Part shown: positions 21,824 through 33,520 of the stretch, one piece after another
Layout of the letters: the number at the start of each line of letters is the position of its first letter
How positions within the stretch are numbered: the stretch's first letter is position 1
Assembly: GCA_946800325.1 (NCBI GenBank)
Contig: OX326961.1
Span: 50,928,293-50,992,292, forward strand
Reading direction: 5' to 3'
Source: Luzula sylvatica
Taxonomy: Eukaryota; Streptophyta; Magnoliopsida; Poales; Juncaceae
Length of the DNA: 64,000 nt
The notes under the pieces: model-generated
What the model saw: only the letters and a program-made list of their open reading frames with translations
What the model was told of the DNA's origin: nothing
Database searches by the model: none
Made by a program: the position numbers and the translations under genes

Positions 21824-22723
21824 CAGTGTTTAAAATTGCGGCGATATTGCGGCGATATTGCGGATATTGCGGCCTGGGATTTAGAATCGCAATTTCGCAA
21901 CGAAATATTGCGGCATATAGCGTTTTTCCGATATTGCGGAAATTGCGGCGAGATATCGGCGAGATATCGGTAATATTGCGGATATATCGGATGATATTGC
22001 GGATAATATTCAAATCGTTGTAATTTTCTCATCCTTCCACCAAATTACATAAACTTTATATCGAAATCGCTCGTCTCGAAGAGAGGAATGCAGTGATGGG
22101 CTTGAATTTGTGAAATTTTGTCTTTTACCCTAAATTAAACACAAAATACACGTTAAAGTAATTTTATCGAGAATTATTTAATATAAATATTATAACATAA
22201 ATTTTGTGATTATTTAATACTTAGTTTCCATGTTTTATTATCAAAATATTTGATAAAATATGCTCATAACGTATATAACTTCTAAAATGTGTCATTTTCA
22301 TCTATAAATGTATGAATTTAGTAATTTTCATTGTATTTCATTTATGTTTAGATTTAAAATTTGAGTTATAGTGTTTTGATATTTTTAGGATGTCGACAAA
22401 AAATTCTTCAACAAAATACAATTCCAAAGATCCCGTATAATTTCTATTTTAATGGAAATTTTATGATCAACTTTTATTTACATTGAAAAAGTTCATGGAC
22501 AATCAATTTTTTTATTCTTTTTAGAAGAAAACTATAAAGAAAAATTTTATGATATTATTGGTGATAAAAAATATTGTGAAAAATATATTTAAACAAACTA
22601 TTATTTTTACATAATTTTTTTTCGCAACGACTGTCCGCAATAAGGTTATTGCGCCCGCAAACGCAATCCGCTGCAAAAAAGACCCGACCGCAATGGACCG
22701 CAATATCGCAATTTAAAACATTG
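21824..22723. mobile_element. Non-autonomous hAT element, 900 bp
   Basis: It starts cagtgtttaaaattgcgg and ends cgcaatttaaaacattg, with an 8 bp duplication gtaaata[c/t] (21816-21823 and 22724-22731). The left end holds a run of 'gcggcgatattgcgg' variants. The left arm of the duplication has the empty site (gattTAGTATTTACTGATT near 14158). No transposase is present. Confidence 0.9.
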
Positions 22724-22861
22724 GTAAATATAAATCTTTTAACAATATTAAGTTTAATTTTTCGTCTTGCATATCTTTAACAAAATTAACATTTATGTTT
22801 GATGACGTAACTGATTACGTACCAAGAAAACATGCAATAACCACTACTTTTGGATATATTA

Positions 22862-23163
22862 TGAGGCCATTTACTGTGCCCCCCATTTCCCCCACTATTC
22901 ACGATATGGGAGGGCTAATTGAAATCTCCCAAAATTGTACCCAGTGAATTGTATTAATCGTTAATTGAAATTATTAATTATGTTGATGACTAATACAATT
23001 GTATTACGTGTTAATTATATTTGAATTAACCGTTAATTCAAAACATAATTAACCGTCAATTGAAATTGAGGGTACGAATTGGAGATGGGTATTAATACCA
23101 TACCCCACTATTCACCATATCGTTAATAGTGAGGGGAATCACAGGGGCATAGTATAATTTCCC
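22862..23163. mobile_element. MITE, 302 bp, 8 bp target duplication
   Basis: The ends tgaggccatttactgtgccc and ggggcatagtataatttccc are imperfect inverted repeats, extended inward by 'actattcacgatatgg' and its complement. An exact duplication atatatta is at 22854-22861 and 23164-23171. The interior is an AT-rich imperfect palindrome around 'ccgttaatt' words. It is a sister of the MITE at 23209-27168. Confidence 0.82.
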
Positions 23164-23208
23164 ATATATTATTAGGAAATTTTATCACCACTACTTTTGG
23201 ATATATTA

Positions 23209-26200
23209 TTGGGAAATTTTATCATGCCTCGTCATTTCCCCAATCATCCTATATCACTGATTAATGGTTAATGATCCTAGTAATTAACAAAAATACATCA
23301 TGTTAACAATTAATTGATATATAATTAAGATATATATGTTATAAATGTGAATGTTTATTAATATAATATGTACAAGTGTGAAAAGTATAGACACTGAGAA
23401 AGATGTATGGACATGAAGAGATACATATTGGAGGTTTCACACTGGAGAGATGTACATTAGAGGTTTCACACTAGAACGTTCATATTGGATGAAAGTGTGT
23501 TGTGTTCCCTATATAACGATGATTTGTGTGGTTCATTTGTACAGACAATTCAGTCCAATAATAAGTACTTTTTCTTTCTATTTCTTGTGTTATTTTACCT
23601 TCCGTTTATAATACGTTATCAGCACGAAGCTCACGATAGTCTCGAAACTCCCAACAAAGGTAAAAACTCAGTCAAAGCCGAAGGTACGAATTAATATTTG
23701 TTTGGTACGTAATTTTTTTTTATTTATTCGAATTATATTGCATGATGTTATAAAGCCAAAAGTGTGTGTTATTTTCATGGCTCCTGAGTAATGATTAGAG
23801 TTTGCACATTTATTTTCATGGCTCTTGAGGACTGTCAAATGCACTGATCTCCGTGGACAATTATGATATTTGATTATTTTTTTGAGTCATGATTAGAGAA
23901 CCTGCCAATGAGTTTGGCTTATTATATTCAGAGAATTGACATGATCTATGTTGTCGTGATATATACCAGAATAGGATGAGGGCCCACCTTCGATTGGCCT
24001 AAATGATATGTGGCTGTTCTCCTGAACCATAGTCAGAGGAAACTTGTCAAATGAGTCTGAATCATGTTATATAAAGAAAACCTGCCAATGATTCCGAAAT
24101 TTTGAAGAAAAAAGGGGCTCCTGATTTATACAGTATCCAATTGAAATAATTTCTGTGTTTTTTTTATATATCGTGGCTGTTGAGTCCTGATCAGATTTTG
24201 CAGATGAATATTCTTTTCTTTCGTGGCTCATAAGGCAAGTGAATAACTGTGAGTATTGCCATAAATCCTCAAGAGCATGGACAAATAGGCTCCACTCATG
24301 TCTCCGCCCACTCCAATAATTGGAGATTATCCAGCCATTGAGAACACCCTATTGGAGGGCGAGGGCCGCATTTTTGCGAGTAAGGTCTGGGAGAGCCGGA
24401 CAGCCCATCCACTCTATTGCAAGGGTCGCATGTCTGGGATTAAGGGCCGCGTCTCTGCGAGTAAAAAAAAAAAAAGATTCTGTTATGTTGAAACTTGGTC
24501 GAAATGTTCTATTAATACCGAGAATCAATTTATTTTAATTGAAGTATTTAACTGCAAAGGCTATAAAAAAAAAAATTCTCCGAATTTATTTCGTATGAGT
24601 TATGTAATTTATTTTCATGGTTGATATTAACGTTGTTATCCCATATTTTGATATTTTTATTATTATCTGTATACTTGGGACATAGTGCGTCAACGCACAC
24701 TATACTCGAAATATTTTGTTAATATTACTCTAGAAGAGTTGTTTTATATTGCTCCGGAATAGTTATTTTGTAATAGAAACACCATTGCTTATTATGAACT
24801 AGGAGTTCATTATATAACATAGAAGCAATGATATAATTTGAAATAATTCTTTAGCATAGAATATATTTGTCACAAAGGTGACTAAATTAATATCAACTAT
24901 TGATCATACATACTCCCCAAATCTCATTATTACTTGTGAGTGGTTCGGAGCCAAAGTATTCGGTTAAATTTTAGACGTGTAACATATGTGCCGACAACAC
25001 TACACACGATACAAAAATGAGTCAAAAATTGTTTTGGCATATATATTGGGTTGATTTATTCTCCATAATTTGATATCTTGAACATTTGTTTGTTTGAATT
25101 AGAAGTTCAATTGATTTGTATAAACCTGAAGTTTAAATGTATACGTAACTAGAAGTTTACATTCAAGGAAGAAAGAATAAAGTCAAATATGCATGTTGTG
25201 TGTACAATATCCCCGAAGGATTATATGTTATTTGTTAGAACAAATACAATTGAAAAACATGCTTGAATTGTAATAAACATTTGATGACAAATATACAAAT
25301 TCTTGAAGGAGATAAAAGAAATAAATGATAAGATGATCAAACATGAGTGAAATAACTCAAGATATAATATACCATGAAAATCCCGAAGAACTTCACTGGG
25401 TATACTCATGCCTACAATAGGGGGGAGAGAAATAAAAACCGAAAAATTAAGAAATTATATGGAGTGCATCATCAAATTAGATCCTCGAAGAAATAATAAG
25501 GAACAAGGAGTTCATAAAATATTTATTTGCAACAAATTGCAATTCAATGATTTGATGCCGGAATTTTCAGTTTGAAATGCTCATATTTTCAGTAAATATT
25601 CTTTGATAATTTTAAGTTTGATATACGCCAGAAGCGTGGTCGATCAACCGGTTCCAACATTATAAATTCAAAGGAATAATAAAGAACATGATAAAAAAGT
25701 TGGCATAATAGAAGTTGTTATTACTTCTAATAAAATATATTTTTTTTGAAAATGATATTGAAAGATTAATCAGTAGATGACATGAATGAATGAGTTCAGG
25801 TACCTGACAACAATTAAATTGTTGAAAATAATGAGATCTCAAAAAAATGTCCCTACATGAAAAAGATGGAATCGAAACGAAACTATAGTTATTGAGAAAA
25901 TTGCATATCCACTTACAATTGATAAAGAAAAACGAGGATCTATGGTAAAATCAATTGAAAAATGTCGACAAATGCAATTATTGGCCATAATTGATATTCA
26001 CGTAAGAAAGTGAAGTTGATGGACCCGAAGTCCGAAAAATACCTCATCATGATGATGAATTTTTATTTATATATGTAAATTTAGTTTGAATGTCCATGAA
26101 TGACTCAAAATCTATCATGTATACATTATAATAGATTATTCATATGCTCGTCTGATTATACTATAATAAAAATTCCTGAAGGATTTAGAATCCATGAAGC

Positions 26201-27168
26201 ATATTATTTAATCTCTCGAGAGATATGCCTGAAGCATATTATATTAAATAACAAAAATCTTTGTATGAATTGAAGTAATCTGAGCGTGTATGATATAATC
26301 ATTTTAATGTTGACGATAGACTATATGTCTATATCTATGATCAAATTGATAGATGCGTATTATCGCAAATAAATTATATGTTGATTTTGATTATTAGAAC
26401 CCCTGAAGAGGTTTAAAAGACAAATTATGGAAATAACAATTATGTTATTATAAATATAAATATTTGTCATGGATTACAAATATGTTTAATATTTTTCAGA
26501 ATGAATTTTTTATCACGAGCAAATAAGTTTGTCAAACTGCTCGTTTTCAAAATATTTGTATCCATGAGGGGGAGAAAATGATACGCAATGCACTCTTTTT
26601 GTCCTTGGTCATGGTTTTGTCTCACCGGGTATTCATGACAAATTTTTTAATGAGGCATCTTATGTTGATAATAATATTGTACTCTTTTTTCTTCACCAGG
26701 ATTTTTGTCCCATGGGATTTTATCTGGTAAGGTTTTAACGAGACAGATTTTTATGCATACAAAATCAATACATTCAAGGGGGAGTGTTATAAATGTGAAT
26801 GTATGTTAATATAATATGTACAAGTGTGAAAATGTTAGACACTGAGGAAGATGAATGGACATGTAGAGATGCACATTGGAGGTTTCACACTGGAGCGTTC
26901 ATATTGGATGAAAGGGTGTTGTGTTCCCTATAATTTTGTACATAAGGATGGTTTGTGTGGTTCATTTGTACAAACAATTCAGTCCAATAATAAACATTTT
27001 CTCTCTCTAATTTCTTGTGTTATTTACTTTCAGTTTATAATAATATATGTATTAATAATTCTAAATAAATATCAATTAATGTATTTTTGTTAATTACTTT
27101 GGTCATTAACCATTAATCGATGATATAGAGGATCTTGGGAGGAAATGAGGGGGCATAATAAATGGCCT
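23209..27168. mobile_element. MITE of the same family, split by a Copia element
   Basis: The left end (ttgggaaattttatcatgcc) and right end (gggcataataaatggcctc) are inverted, and the next 60 bases inward pair well (cctatatcactgattaatgg with ccattaatcgatgatatag). The flanks are atatatta at 23201-23208 and ctatatta at 27169-27176, seven of eight matching. Without the Copia insertion the MITE would be about 250 bp. Its insertion target is the same octamer in the same context as the neighbouring MITE. Confidence 0.78.
23337..27042 (+). mobile_element. Copia-type LTR retrotransposon, coding-defective
   Basis: The 5' LTR is 23337-23613 and the 3' LTR 26785-27042. Both start TGTTATAAATGTGAATG and end GTTTATAATA. 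An exact 5 bp duplication atata flanks the element (23332-23336, 27043-27047). The primer-binding region reads cgttatcagcacgaagctc, a common Copia form. A polypurine tract caagggggag ends at 26784. Upstream of it are the Copia 3' phrases 'ttcttcaccaggatttttgtccc' in part and 'ggttttaacgagacag'. The 3.2 kb interior has no long open frame, so gag-pol is lost or very decayed. The 5' LTR is 19 bp longer, partly from a tandem duplication of 'ggaggtttcacactgg'. Other purine tracts lie near 25418 and 26567. Confidence 0.9.
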
Positions 27169-27574
27169 CTATATTATTTTGCGAGCCATACTGATGCAAC
27201 ATGGCATGGAAAGTAACAATTGATAACGTACACAATTATGTAATCTGTTGTCCCGGTTTTGTACCTACTCGACTAAAACTCAAGAAGATAAAATTTGTAT
27301 GGTCCAATTAAACCCTGTAGAGATTCTACTCGATTAATAAACAACTAGCAATAGCCGCGCAACAATTGCGCGGGACTTCATATTTTTTTTATATATATTT
27401 TTGTATAATTTGTTTAAATAGAATTTAAGCGGGTACGTTTAAACTCAATTATATAATCATGATATGTTTGTAAATATATTGATGTTAATAAATATATTAT
27501 AATTAATAAATGTTCATGAAATTTGTCTATCACAAATATATGCATTATAATTAATAAGATGTTCATCATTATAA

Positions 27575-28385
27575 CTGAGTCAATTATAAATGATAATAAA
27601 TTCACTTTGTTACCTCATCAAGGATATTGTGATTAGTTTAAGAGTCAATTATATTTTTCTTTCATACATGAGTATAATTTGGGATACAACACAAACAAAA
27701 CTCAAAAAAAAAAAGGAGACATGTGTCTGAGTATGATCATATGTCCAAAGAAATTGATTCATTATTATAAAATCACACAAAATAAATAAAATATAACCTG
27801 TTATAATTCAAACAAAATTAAAGTTTCAAAATAAATAAAACAAAACCGTAAGTAATACACATAAAACCGTAATATATATTTAAGATGTCATCCATTAACA
27901 TAAAAAATATTATTTTTTTTTAAAAAAACACAATTGTAAATTATACCAGAATAAATTAGCAATTGAGTCATAGTTTTATACATGGATTATATATGGAGTC
28001 CCAATAACACAAAAATAACATCATTGATGAGGCGGCTAGAGAGTATTAATTAGGTTGATTAGTATTATTGATTGACTCAGTTAACGATTTAATTGACCAT
28101 TTAATTGAATTGGCACGTCAATTAACATTTATTAATATTAACATATTGTAAATTATTGATGTGTTAATTAAACGGGTCAATTAAAATTTTAATTGAGTCA
28201 ATTAGAAATGATAATCAATTCAATTTGTTACATCATCAAGAATATTGTGATTAGTTTGGGAGTCAAGTATATTTTTGTTTCATATAAGGATATAATTTAG
28301 GACGCAACAAAAACAAAACAAACAAAAAATAAAAGTTAAATAAGAGACACGTGTCTGATTGTGGTCATATGTTCAAAATTATATC
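27575..28385 (+). repeat. Direct repeat pair, about 185 bp each
   Basis: Unit 1 at about 27575-27760 and unit 2 at about 28197-28385 share, in order, 'gagtcaatta[tg]aaatgataat', 'atcatcaaggatattgtgattagttt', 'gagtcaa[tg]tatattttt' and 'gacacgtgtctga'. They are about 622 bp apart. Between them is an AT-rich stretch of 'ttaattgaccatttaattga' type. This may be a duplication within the Helitron. Confidence 0.75.
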
Positions 28386-28551
28386 TACTAAAGAATTGGC
28401 ACCTGACATAGAAGAAAAGAAAAAGTGTACATGTACCCTTTAAATTCTGCCAAACCAATCTAGGTAGAAAATCAAACAAATGGGACTAAAACACATGTGA
28501 AATTATGTCTATTATCTATTAAATTGAATTTATTTACTTATTCATGCCAAT

Positions 28552-28632
28552 GGGCTCATGGCCCAGTGGTTAGGTATGAGACACAAAAATCCTAAGTTGT
28601 GAGAGGTTGTGGGTTCGAGTCTCATTGGCACC
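28552..28632 (+). repeat. tRNA-derived SINE head or tRNA relic
   Basis: The stretch reads ggctcatggcccagtggtta for an A-box region and ggttcgagtctcattggcacc for a B-box region, about 40 bp apart. It starts and ends with partially complementary arms (gggctcatgg / cattggcacc). There is no clean cloverleaf or anticodon loop, so it is not a normal tRNA gene. A T-rich tail (about 28665-28690) follows, as in several plant SINEs. No target duplication was found. Confidence 0.55.
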
Positions 28633-28699
28633 AATGGATGGAGGACCACCGAGCCTTCTCCATTTACTCGTTTTTTTATTTTTATTATTTAATTATTTA

Positions 28700-29736
28700 T
28701 CATATATTTTATTTAAAACATATACATTTAATACACCAAATTGTTTCGATTATCATTTATCATCTACTCACCATCTCGTCAGTGTAACGATGACATTTAA
28801 CATGATTTCATATTTCATATCAGTACTAAAAAAAAATGTTAAAACCTCCCTAATTTTTTTCATTATTTTTAAGAACCTCCTAATTTTCTAGGGTACTTCA
28901 AAAACTACCTCAAAGCAAAGTTTTTTTTTCCTTTCAAAGAATCATTCAATAGTCGTAGAATTCTAACTTCACCAAACGATTTGAGTCTGACAAAAAAATA
29001 TTATTTGGATAGAATTTACTCACGCCCTTATTTTACACATATCTTTAAACCTCCTCACGAAACCACATCATCATGTTTATCATGATTATTAAGCATTATA
29101 TTGTGTGATCTGGATTCATTATATACATTAATATTATATTTTATCATTTAAAACATGTATTTTGTATAATTATTTGTAAATATTAATTTGAAACATTTGA
29201 TGTAGTGATGTGCTTTAATCTCAACCATTATTTTTTTGTTAAATTTTTTGAAGATCATATTTTGTGTAGTAATTTATGTGTCATTATTTTACACCATGTT
29301 TTAGGCATTCTTAGCAACCACATCATCCTACTTTAATGATGTGGATTATTAGTATTGCTTATGTTCAAATTAGACCAACTATAATCAATTTTTTAACATT
29401 TTCATAAGATTACATGATCAAATGTGAATGTAATAGAATATGAAAAATTTATATATGAAATACAAATAATTTAATATGTAATATTATAAAACAAAACATA
29501 TATTAGTATTATTTTTAGAAATTTAATTTGAAAAACCCATCAAGTATATTCATTTTAATTTTCTCTTTATTTTGACATCCTGTTAGCATAGTTCATACAT
29601 ACCTTTTTCATAGTTTCAATTTATAAAGATATTATGTAAGAAAATATAGTGCAAAAAATACATATTTACATATTAGATTAATAAGTATTTTTTTTTCATA
29701 ATAGAATTTTTAAGTATATTTTGTTTATTAATTTTA
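28700..29736. other. AT-rich sequence without recognisable genes
   Basis: Nothing beyond short random frames and scattered 'acctcc' / 'caccac' words is visible. Confidence 0.4.
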
Positions 29737-29745
29737 AAATTATAA

Positions 29746-30089
29746 GAAAAAAGCTCACTTTTGCCCCCTGAAGTGTTCCAAAAAGTGCAACTTGCCCCCC
29801 AAACTCTAATTTTGTTCATTTTGCCCCCTGAACTCTCACTTTTGCTCACTTTTGCCCCCTCCATCAGTTAAGTGCCCAGTCAGCAGTTAAGTGATGACGT
29901 GGCAGTGATGACGTGGCAATTTTTTGATGATTTTGTTGATGACGTGGCAAAATTTATAATATAAAATTCAAACCCATTAATCTATTATTTATACATCCAT
30001 TAACTCATTTAATTAAACCCATTAACAACTAATTAAATCATAAATCTTTAATTTAATCCAAACTCATTCATTTAATCCAAACCCATTTT

Positions 30090-30184
<95 letters not shown>

Positions 30185-30539
30185 CTCGCCATTAACATCC
30201 TCAAGCTTCTCTCGCCCAGACGACCCCCCCCCCCAGCAGATCCCCCACAGACCCCCGCCCCAAGCAGATCCCCCAGCAGACCCCAGCCCCCAGCAGATCC
30301 CCCACAGACCCCCGCCCCCCCTGCGGACCCCCCCCCACAAGCAAACCCCGCCCCCAGCAGACCCCCGCCCCCCGGGAACCCCCCCAGACCCCCCCCCCCC
30401 CAAAACCCCTAAAATCCTGCAATTTCCGAAATTTTGCTGAAATTTCAACCAATTTCCACTAAAACAACTCTAATTTTCTGAAATTTCAACCAATTTCCAC
30501 TAAAACAACTCTAATTTTCTGAAATTTCAGCCACTAATC

Positions 30540-30599
<60 letters not shown>

Positions 30600-30790
30600 G
30601 TGCTGGTGAGATATGGGATTGTTCTAATTTAGCTTCCTACAAACTCACCATTAATGGAGCCCCGGTGCTGGTGAGAGAGGGAGAGGGGGCCATCTCGTGA
30701 GAGAGAGAGAGGGGGCTGGTGAGAGAGGGAGAGAGAGGGGGAGGGGGCTGGTGCTGAGGGTGGAGTCTTGGCGCGGCATCCATGCAGGGT

Positions 30791-30884
<94 letters not shown>

Positions 30885-31261
30885 CAGAGGGAGCTCGTGA
30901 GAAGAGGGGGGGGGCTGGTGAGAGAGAGAGATGGGTTAGTTATTGGGTTTGGGTTTATTTTTTGGTTATTGGGTTTGGATTTAATTAATGATTAATGGGT
31001 TGGGTTATAATGGTTAATGGGTATGATTATGGATGTATAATTTCATATTATAAATTTTGCCACGTCATCAACAAAATCATCAAAAAATTGCCACGTCATC
31101 ACTGCCACATCATCACTTAACTGCTGACTGGGCACTTAACTGATGTAGGGGGCAAAAGTGAGCAAAAATGAGAGTTCAGGGGGCAAAATGAACAAAATTA
31201 GAGTTTGGGGGGCAAGTTGCACTTTTTGGAACACTTCAGGGGGCAAAAGTGAGTTTTTTTC
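29746..31261. mobile_element. Non-autonomous Mutator-like element, long inverted ends
   Basis: Terminal inverted repeats of about 200 bp start gaaaaaagctcacttttgcc and end ggcaaaagtgagtttttttc. They include 'gatgacgtggcaattttttg' and its complement. An exact 9 bp duplication aaattataa (29737-29745, 31262-31270) fits Mutator-like elements. The interior has a pure (TC)n run at about 30093-30180, C-rich 'cagaccccc' repeats to 30410, and (GA)n runs at about 30540-30590 and 30790-30882. Long frames across these runs encode Glu-Arg or Gly-rich strings and are artefacts. No transposase was seen. Confidence 0.9.
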
Positions 31262-31295
31262 AAATTATAACTATAAGAATCTCATATAATACTAA

Positions 31296-31683
31296 GGGCT
31301 TGTTTGGATGTCTAGGAAAAAAAGGTTTAAATGTAGGTTAGGAAGAAAATACTACAAAATCCTTATGTTATGTTTGGATGTGCTTTTAAGAAAATTGTAA
31401 TATTTATTGGTTAAGGATTTTTCAGGTAATTTTGTATAGAGATGGGATGAAAAAAAAAACTGAGCAATTTTCTCAGTTTTTTTCTAGGAAAGAAATGCAT
31501 AAAAGTGTGTGCCTCTTTATTCTTCCTTAAATATTTCCTAGACAGATTCCTAAAATGAATCCAAACATATATTTATGTTTTAGGATCACTTTCCTTACTT
31601 CTTGGGAATGCCCATTTTACTATCCTAATTCCTATAAATATACTTTCCTAAACTATAAAATACTTGTGCATCCAAACAAGCCC
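31296..31683. mobile_element. PIF/Harbinger-like (Tourist) MITE, 388 bp
   Basis: The inverted ends are GGGCTTGTTTGGATG and CATCCAAACAAGCCC, exact for 15 bp, flanked by the 3 bp duplication taa (31293-31295, 31684-31686). The interior is AT-rich and non-coding, with 'tttcctagacagattcc'. Confidence 0.85.
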
Positions 31684-31689
31684 TAAGTA

Positions 31690-33330
31690 TATTATATTTG
31701 TGTTTTAAGCAAACAAATTTGATGTTAATTTTTTCAAAAAAATAATAATATTAAAAAATAGTTTATTTATCTAAATAACTTCTTAAATTTGTAAACAACT
31801 ATCAAATAGTATTGTTGTATTAAAATATATAAATTAAAAAATCATATGATATAAATAATTTGTATTTATGTTTAGATAAATTAAATTTTGATATTATTTA
31901 TTAAATTGATTCCACTATTAAGTTTTATATTGTTTTGTATTTTCCATTGCATTTTGAATCAATAAAAAATATTACAACTATATAATTAATAATGTGTTAC
32001 TGCATATATGTTATATGATTCATTATTTTTATATTTGATATTCTATGAAATATTGTGAATAATGATATAATATTTGTTGTTATGTTTTCTCATAAAATTA
32101 TATTATATTATATAATGGCACTAATATAGTATTGTTATTTGATTAAAAAAATGAGTTTTTTGTAATCATGATGTAAAATAATTGTAAAACATATGTATAA
32201 TCATAGATAAATGAATTCCAATAACTTTATTTTAAGACAATATTATTAATATTATCATACAAATATCTAATTTGTATTACAATAAAAAACATAATTTATA
32301 TGTTCGCCGTGTAGCGCGAGTATTTTCCTAGTCGAGATAAAATATTGATTCAAGATGTGCAGTAAGATAGAACCACATATATTTACGATTTTATGATTCC
32401 ACCACAATGACTCGTAAAATATTTAATATTTTAGATGAATATGATTCCAGAGCTACACAAGTAATTTGAGGCATGAAATAAAATATTGACACGTTGCAAT
32501 ATAAGATAATCTTGAAATAATTAAAAAAACTTGATTTTCTCACACATTTTCTTTACGGCGACTTTCCATTCCACGAGTCTTCTTTTTCGTCTAATTAACA
32601 CAAAAAATCTTACTTTCACCAAATTATATGCCCCGAATTGATCAAATAAAGATAATATAATTTATACAAAAAAAAATGTATCTTTGTTTTCGTTGATATG
32701 GTCATAAATGAGATTTGCGACATTGACGTCGAAATTATTAGTTTTGGCCCTTTAAAGTAATTTTAGAAGATTGTAAATTTGAATATATGATTTGGACCAA
32801 AGTTTAGTATGAAATGACTTTTTACTTGTGTTTATGTATATTAACTGTCTTATTTTATGTTTAGTTAAATTATGTTTGTGTATATATATTTGATGTTTTA
32901 TTGTTTCTACGTTTCGATTAATCCCGACTAGAATTTTGTATAACATAATAACAATTATGTTAATCTTATCCACTCTTCTCGCTTCCTTATTAGATTAAAT
33001 CATGTGATGTTACCATACGTTAATCTAAGCACTCATAGTGTTTTTTCTGTCTTGTACACCAAAAAGTAAAAAATATATGTCTTGTGAGCATTTGTGCCAA
33101 AAGATGCATTTGATGTCATCCAAATGTATAGGCAGGTTTAATCGGAATTTTACTGCCATATACACATGGTTTATCTAAGCGCCAAATATGTGCCTTATAA
33201 TATAATTATTTTAGTTTTTGCATTTTAATCATATTCACCCTCCTTTGAGTCATCACCGAATTATGTAATTACAAAAAAATTCAAATTTTTTTGGGCTTAA
33301 CCCGGACCGGAAAATTATATAGATTATTTT
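31690..33330. other. AT-rich sequence without recognisable genes
   Basis: The putative Helitron 5' end lies at 32338. No other feature is supported; open frames are short and AT-biased. Confidence 0.4.
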
Positions 33331-33520
33331 GAGGAAATTACTCTATCAACGTAAACTGAAAATTTATTTTTATTGTATTATTGGCTTATAAGTAAGGGTC
33401 GTTGGATATTATTTTGTTTTATGCTTTTTTAAGAAAAAAATACAATGTGTTTTGAATAATTAACTTATTTTTCCAAATAGCATAAAATATATATGTTGAT
33501 CCAAAATGTGATATGAACAA

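Larger units (their letters stand above)
19837..27215. repeat. Right arm of the inverted duplication, expanded by insertions
   Basis: This arm mirrors 14042-16268. The match begins upstream of the intact UGT (cgtcaatcgaggaggatta at 19836). It continues in pieces to 'accaagaaaacatg' at 22820-22834, and is picked up again at 27199-27215 (catggcatggaaagtaaca). The arm is longer than its partner because of insertions at 20630-21075, 21181-21291, 21824-22723 and about 22836-27198. None of these is in the left arm, so they post-date the duplication. A 40 bp stretch (cagaggacaaaacaattaatt) is also tandemly duplicated at about 20500-20582 here but single on the left. Confidence 0.82.
27345..32338 (-). 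mobile_element. Candidate Helitron
   Basis: On the minus strand the 3' end reads hairpin CCGCGCAATTGTTGCGCGG, nine bases, then CTAG next to a host T: the Helitron rule. On the right, the minus strand reads A/TCTCGACTAGG followed by actcgcgctacacggcgaac, fitting the A/TC 5' rule. A cousin of that 5' stretch occurs near 21605-21635. Sequence inside the 3' end (gtataatttgtttaaata, catgatatgtttg) matches the two Helitron ends at 35.4 and 37.9 kb. No Rep/helicase gene is present. A MULE, a Harbinger-like MITE and a SINE head lie within. The 3' end is solid; pairing with this 5' end is inference. Confidence 0.5.

Noticed and set aside
23485..23694. 69-codon frame spanning the Copia LTR end
   Set aside because: It crosses the LTR/PBS junction and a parallel frame exists in the 3' LTR; LTR sequence only.
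30089..30995. Long open frames rich in Glu-Arg or Gly near 30.1-31.0 kb
   Set aside because: They are translations of pure (GA)n/(TC)n microsatellite and C-rich repeats inside a MULE, not genes.
31036..31260. Apparent LTR at the right side of the 29.7-31.3 kb element
   Set aside because: The two terminal copies are inverted, not direct, and the target duplication is 9 bp, so it is Mutator-like.
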